NCBI RefSeq assembly: GCF_000213175.1 | Contig: NW_009799179.1 | Location: 9,763,470-9,827,469 of the forward strand | Direction: 5' to 3' | DNA: 64,000 bases | Origin: Neurospora tetrasperma FGSC 2508 | Taxonomy: Eukaryota; Ascomycota; Sordariomycetes; Sordariales; Sordariaceae | Part shown: positions 61,109-64,000 of the stretch, piece after piece | How positions within the stretch are numbered: the first letter of the stretch is position 1 | How the letters are laid out: each line of letters begins with the position of its first letter | The notes under the pieces: model-generated | Seen by the model: only the letters and a program-made list of their open reading frames with translations | What the model was told of the DNA's origin: nothing | Database searches by the model: none | Position numbers and translations under genes: made by a program

Positions 61109-63523
61109 ATGATGTCTCTCTTCTTCGTTTTGTCATGCTTCTTGTTGGCCATGATGCCAACGGCATTCGGGAGTTACGAAACGGACCCGCCTCCCACGTC
61201 GTCCCCCTCAATTGCAAATATCTTGGTTGATGGAGACAAGTCGGTTACTCTCAAAGTGACAACTGTCACCTATATCAGCGCCAAGAACTCTACCACGGTG
61301 GTGCCTATTTTGACTCTGTCGACCGTGGTTGAAGAAATCGCCCAAGAGTCTGTTGCTGTCCTCACCGTTCCAGCTTCCCCTGCCTCGGAGACTAAGAGCG
61401 CACCCACGCCATCGGTAAGTACAGTTCCGACCCCATCGAGCTCAAGCAGCAGTCAACGTGGTGCAAAAAACAATGCCAACGGTGGAATGACCCACGATGA
61501 GCCTTCCCCTATCACATTTGCGAGCAGCGAACACAATGGTGTTGGAGAGCCCACGAGCAGCAGCCAGCCCGAGCCCGGCCCCGTGACTGTCCATCCGACG
61601 GTGGTTTTCAGCACGAGTGCATCGAGAACATTTTCCACATCCTCGACTTCCTTTACTGGGCATGACGGTGAGATCACAGTCATCTCAACGATCAACGCTC
61701 AGGCCGACCCCAGTTCGTCTATCTCGTCGACCACCAGCCAAGATGCTCCCAGCGTTATCACGAATCTCTTAACCATGCATCGTGACAACACCACCAGCAC
61801 GTCCTCGTCCACCTCTACCACATCGTCAACAACCAAGTCCGCCGACCCTAGTATCATCGTCGTGCAACCCAAGGAGTCAGCCACGCACGATGTTGTCGTC
61901 GTGCAACCCAAGGAGTCAGCCACGCCCGAGCCGACCACGCAGTTTGTCACGGTTGTCTCAACCCAGTCCGCGAAACCGGACACGGTAATTGTCAAGTCCA
62001 AGGAAGACACTTCCGTCGTGACCGAAGTAGTGAAACATACTGCTACTGCCATGGTGACCGTCTTTCCAACAAAAACCAGCTTTCTCACAAGCACCGTCCA
62101 AGCACCCCAAGCACCTGTTGTGACGGTCCATGTCGCCAACCCCTACCCCTTCGGCGTCGGGGCCTCGCATACTCCTGCCACTTATCACGAGCACGATGCT
62201 GCGGACGGTGACCCTGGCGGCCTTCAGTGGGCCCCAGGTGTGCATACGAACCCACTAGACAGGTCGGCGCAGTTTACAAAAGCGAAGCCGCCCACTTGGC
62301 CTACTTGGGGTGCTGTTGCGCAAATCATGGGATTCGTGGTTCCTTGGGTGACTGGGCAGCCGGAGGAGGTGAAGGGAACAGGGGCAGTGGCTACGATATC
62401 GCCTGTGATGGAGGAGGCGTTGAAAGCTGCTAAGACCCCGGTTGAGGCTGCGAGGACCACTCCGGCTGTTGATGTGCAGGTTCAGGCTACCCCAACCTCA
62501 TCATCTACTGTTGAGGTTGTTTCTGTTGTTGATCTTGTCTCTACTGCTCGTGATCAGGGTGCTGTTGACGCTCAGGCGACTGTTGACACCTCTACTACCC
62601 CTGTTATTGAGACTACCTTTACCGTTCTGGCTACTGACGATGCTCAGGACAAGCCTAGTGTTCACGTTCGCGACTGGAACGCCGCCGAACGAACAAGAAG
62701 AGTCAGTCCCTCGAACATGTTTACCACTCTCTATGGAACCAGAAAGCCGTCCAACCCTACGAACGGTCCCCCCATCACTCGGGGCATACGAGATTTTCCG
62801 TTTTTGGGGAAAACAACCCTCGTCGGAACCCGCGAGCCATCCACCCTGACGCACGGCAATCGAATTCGCGAGAACCAAGACGGAATGGACCCTATCCAAG
62901 CCCGCGACACCTTGTCTACCTCTACCTCGACCGCCCTCCCCCCTGTCCCGGACGCCGAAACCCCTTCTGCTCTCAATCTGGAACCCAAGGGGAGCGATAT
63001 GGAGAACAAGGACAAGGCCGAGAATGTGCGCCTTCTTCTGAAGGAGAAGAGCTTCTGGGATTTTCTGAAGCACGTCTTTTGCTTTATCGATGTTTACTGT
63101 GATGACGATGCCACCGATGCCTGGAAGGAAAAGAAGAAAATACTGGAATCGCAACTGGGCAACTGGATGGTGGAGCCAATCGCCGCGGCGACGGCGACGA
63201 CGGCGGGTCTCACCCCTGACCCTTCTTCGATGGCCACTACCTCTTTTGCCTCTTACTCTAGCCCTACCTCTGCCCCTACCTCTGCCTCCTCTGCACCGAC
63301 CCTTGACCAGGACCCGGAACCCCATGCAAAGAGGAGCAACAACACCGACAACACCGACAACATTGACACCAACGAGATGGGCAACATGAATGTGAATGTG
63401 TCACATGCGACGGAAGGCTTCTGGGATGGTGTCGCGGAAGGGGCCAACAAGTTCTTTGATGGTGTCGCGGAAGGGGCCAGCAAGTTCTTTTGCTGGCTTC
63501 TTCCTTTTACTTGTCATCATTGA
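61109..63523 (+). CDS. Ser/Thr/Pro-rich secreted or cell-surface protein of unknown function
   Basis: I choose ATG 61109 because it places a clear signal peptide first (MMSLFFVLSCFLLAMMPTAFG, cleavage likely after about residue 21), although the frame is open from 60974. The product is about 804 aa, with a long Ser/Thr-rich, probably O-glycosylated stalk (TSTSSSTSTTSSTTKS and similar) and two near-identical copies of VVQPKESAT (about 61858-61927). The C-terminal part is different: DWNAAERTRRV near 62670, a charged KNKDKAENVRLLLKEKSFWDFLKHVFCF segment, and a closing pair of copies of DGVAEGA-N/S-KFF followed by CWLLPFTCHH. The four cysteines in the last third fall in two FC/FxxxxxC contexts. 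There is no GPI-type hydrophobic C-terminus. I do not recognise the family. Confidence 0.75.
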   Translation: MMSLFFVLSCFLLAMMPTAFGSYETDPPPTSSPSIANILVDGDKSVTLKVTTVTYISAKNSTTVVPILTLSTVVEEIAQESVAVLTVPASPASETKSAPTPSVSTVPTPSSSSSSQRGAKNNANGGMTHDEPSPITFASSEHNGVGEPTSSSQPEPGPVTVHPTVVFSTSASRTFSTSSTSFTGHDGEITVISTINAQADPSSSISSTTSQDAPSVITNLLTMHRDNTTSTSSSTSTTSSTTKSADPSIIVVQPKESATHDVVVVQPKESATPEPTTQFVTVVSTQSAKPDTVIVKSKEDTSVVTEVVKHTATAMVTVFPTKTSFLTSTVQAPQAPVVTVHVANPYPFGVGASHTPATYHEHDAADGDPGGLQWAPGVHTNPLDRSAQFTKAKPPTWPTWGAVAQIMGFVVPWVTGQPEEVKGTGAVATISPVMEEALKAAKTPVEAARTTPAVDVQVQATPTSSSTVEVVSVVDLVSTARDQGAVDAQATVDTSTTPVIETTFTVLATDDAQDKPSVHVRDWNAAERTRRVSPSNMFTTLYGTRKPSNPTNGPPITRGIRDFPFLGKTTLVGTREPSTLTHGNRIRENQDGMDPIQARDTLSTSTSTALPPVPDAETPSALNLEPKGSDMENKDKAENVRLLLKEKSFWDFLKHVFCFIDVYCDDDATDAWKEKKKILESQLGNWMVEPIAAATATTAGLTPDPSSMATTSFASYSSPTSAPTSASSAPTLDQDPEPHAKRSNNTDNTDNIDTNEMGNMNVNVSHATEGFWDGVAEGANKFFDGVAEGASKFFCWLLPFTCHH

Positions 63524-64000
63524 TGGCAGCATAGCGGTTGAATCGGAGAGATGGACTGTAGGTAAAGGGTGGTGGTGGGGGAAGAGACAGCGGGCATGCA
63601 TGCACTGGAAACAATCGCAGATGAATACAACTAAGGGTAACGGGAATATGAAGGGAAGTGCGAATCTTTTGATGGAAACTAGAGGTAGAGGTAGTAGCTT
63701 GGGCCCTATCGAGGGCACTGCTACCTACCTCCAATGGAGTCTGCCACATTGAGGTGGTAATGCCCCTGGGATGTAACGACGAGGGCTGGTGTATGTTTGA
63801 TTTGATCACTGGTGGGAATACAGGTTACATGCAGGATGCAGGCTTGGGGAGTTGAGCCGCGTGTGATCATGTGCTCTTTGGAAAACGGAATCTGCGACTT
63901 GCTTGATTTTTAGTTTGGTTTATCTGAAGGACAAGGAAGGCTTGAAGTGCCCTGGATTTGAGATTGACGAAGAAAGATTGGATACATGTATTTAAACGGA
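63524..64000. other. 3' flank, no gene seen
   Basis: The final 477 bases show no supported frame. The start is presumably the 3' UTR of the secreted-protein gene. Confidence 0.5.

Noticed and set aside
1-64000. Dispersed 5S rRNA or intact tRNA genes, CRISPR arrays
   Set aside because: I looked for the Neurospora 5S start and the tRNA B-box on both strands and found no intact candidate. There is no CRISPR-like repeat-spacer pattern.

Overview
The window is filamentous ascomycete nuclear DNA, almost certainly Neurospora (N. crassa or a very close relative). The evidence is short GTRAGT...CTAAC...YAG introns, C-ending codon bias, TACCTA-rich spacers, a class I CPD photolyase that looks nearly identical to the N. 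crassa PHR protein as I remember it, and a 21 kb island degraded in the way repeat-induced point mutation (RIP) does. No database search was run; names rest on motif and family recognition.

Left arm, 1-28.3 kb, is gene-bearing and of normal composition. It holds a secreted tyrosinase (-, 4 exons), the RNA polymerase I second-largest subunit (-, 2 exons), an Arl8-type GTPase (+, 4 exons) behind a 3.9 kb spacer, ribosomal protein uS9/RPS16 (-, 4 exons with a 15-nt micro-exon), an RCR-like single-pass membrane protein (+, 3 exons), two proteins of unknown function, and a PTH11/fungal-rhodopsin-domain membrane protein (-, 4 exons).

Middle, about 28.34-49.34 kb, is an AT-rich island with virtually no open frame. 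Reading through the stops shows what it was made of: a plus-strand Ty3/gypsy element with gag, protease, RT, RNase H and integrase relics in order (about 30.2-36.6 kb); a minus-strand chromodomain-type gypsy integrase end (about 45.0-45.7 kb); and, nested in that integrase, a complete 2.18 kb element with two LTRs of about 185 bp, a polypurine tract, a gag-like frame and no pol. The last is a candidate non-autonomous gag-only (TR-GAG-like) retrotransposon. There is also a pair of inverted repeats 12.3 kb apart (28.57/41.28 kb), a possible helicase-like relic, and a few less-mutated patches.

Right arm, 49.34-64 kb, returns to genes: a GT1-type glycosyltransferase (+), a NUDT19-like Nudix hydrolase (-), the photolyase (-) with a possible mitochondrial presequence and a nearby GATC/CGAT light-response-like motif, ribosomal protein eS21 (-), the SLX4 endonuclease scaffold (+) divergent from eS21, and a Ser/Thr-rich secreted protein of unknown function (+).

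There is no operon logic here. The arms are ordinary euchromatin with ribosome-biogenesis genes (Pol I subunit, uS9, eS21) and DNA-repair genes (photolyase, SLX4). The island is probably constitutive heterochromatin. The most interesting material is the element structure still legible inside it.
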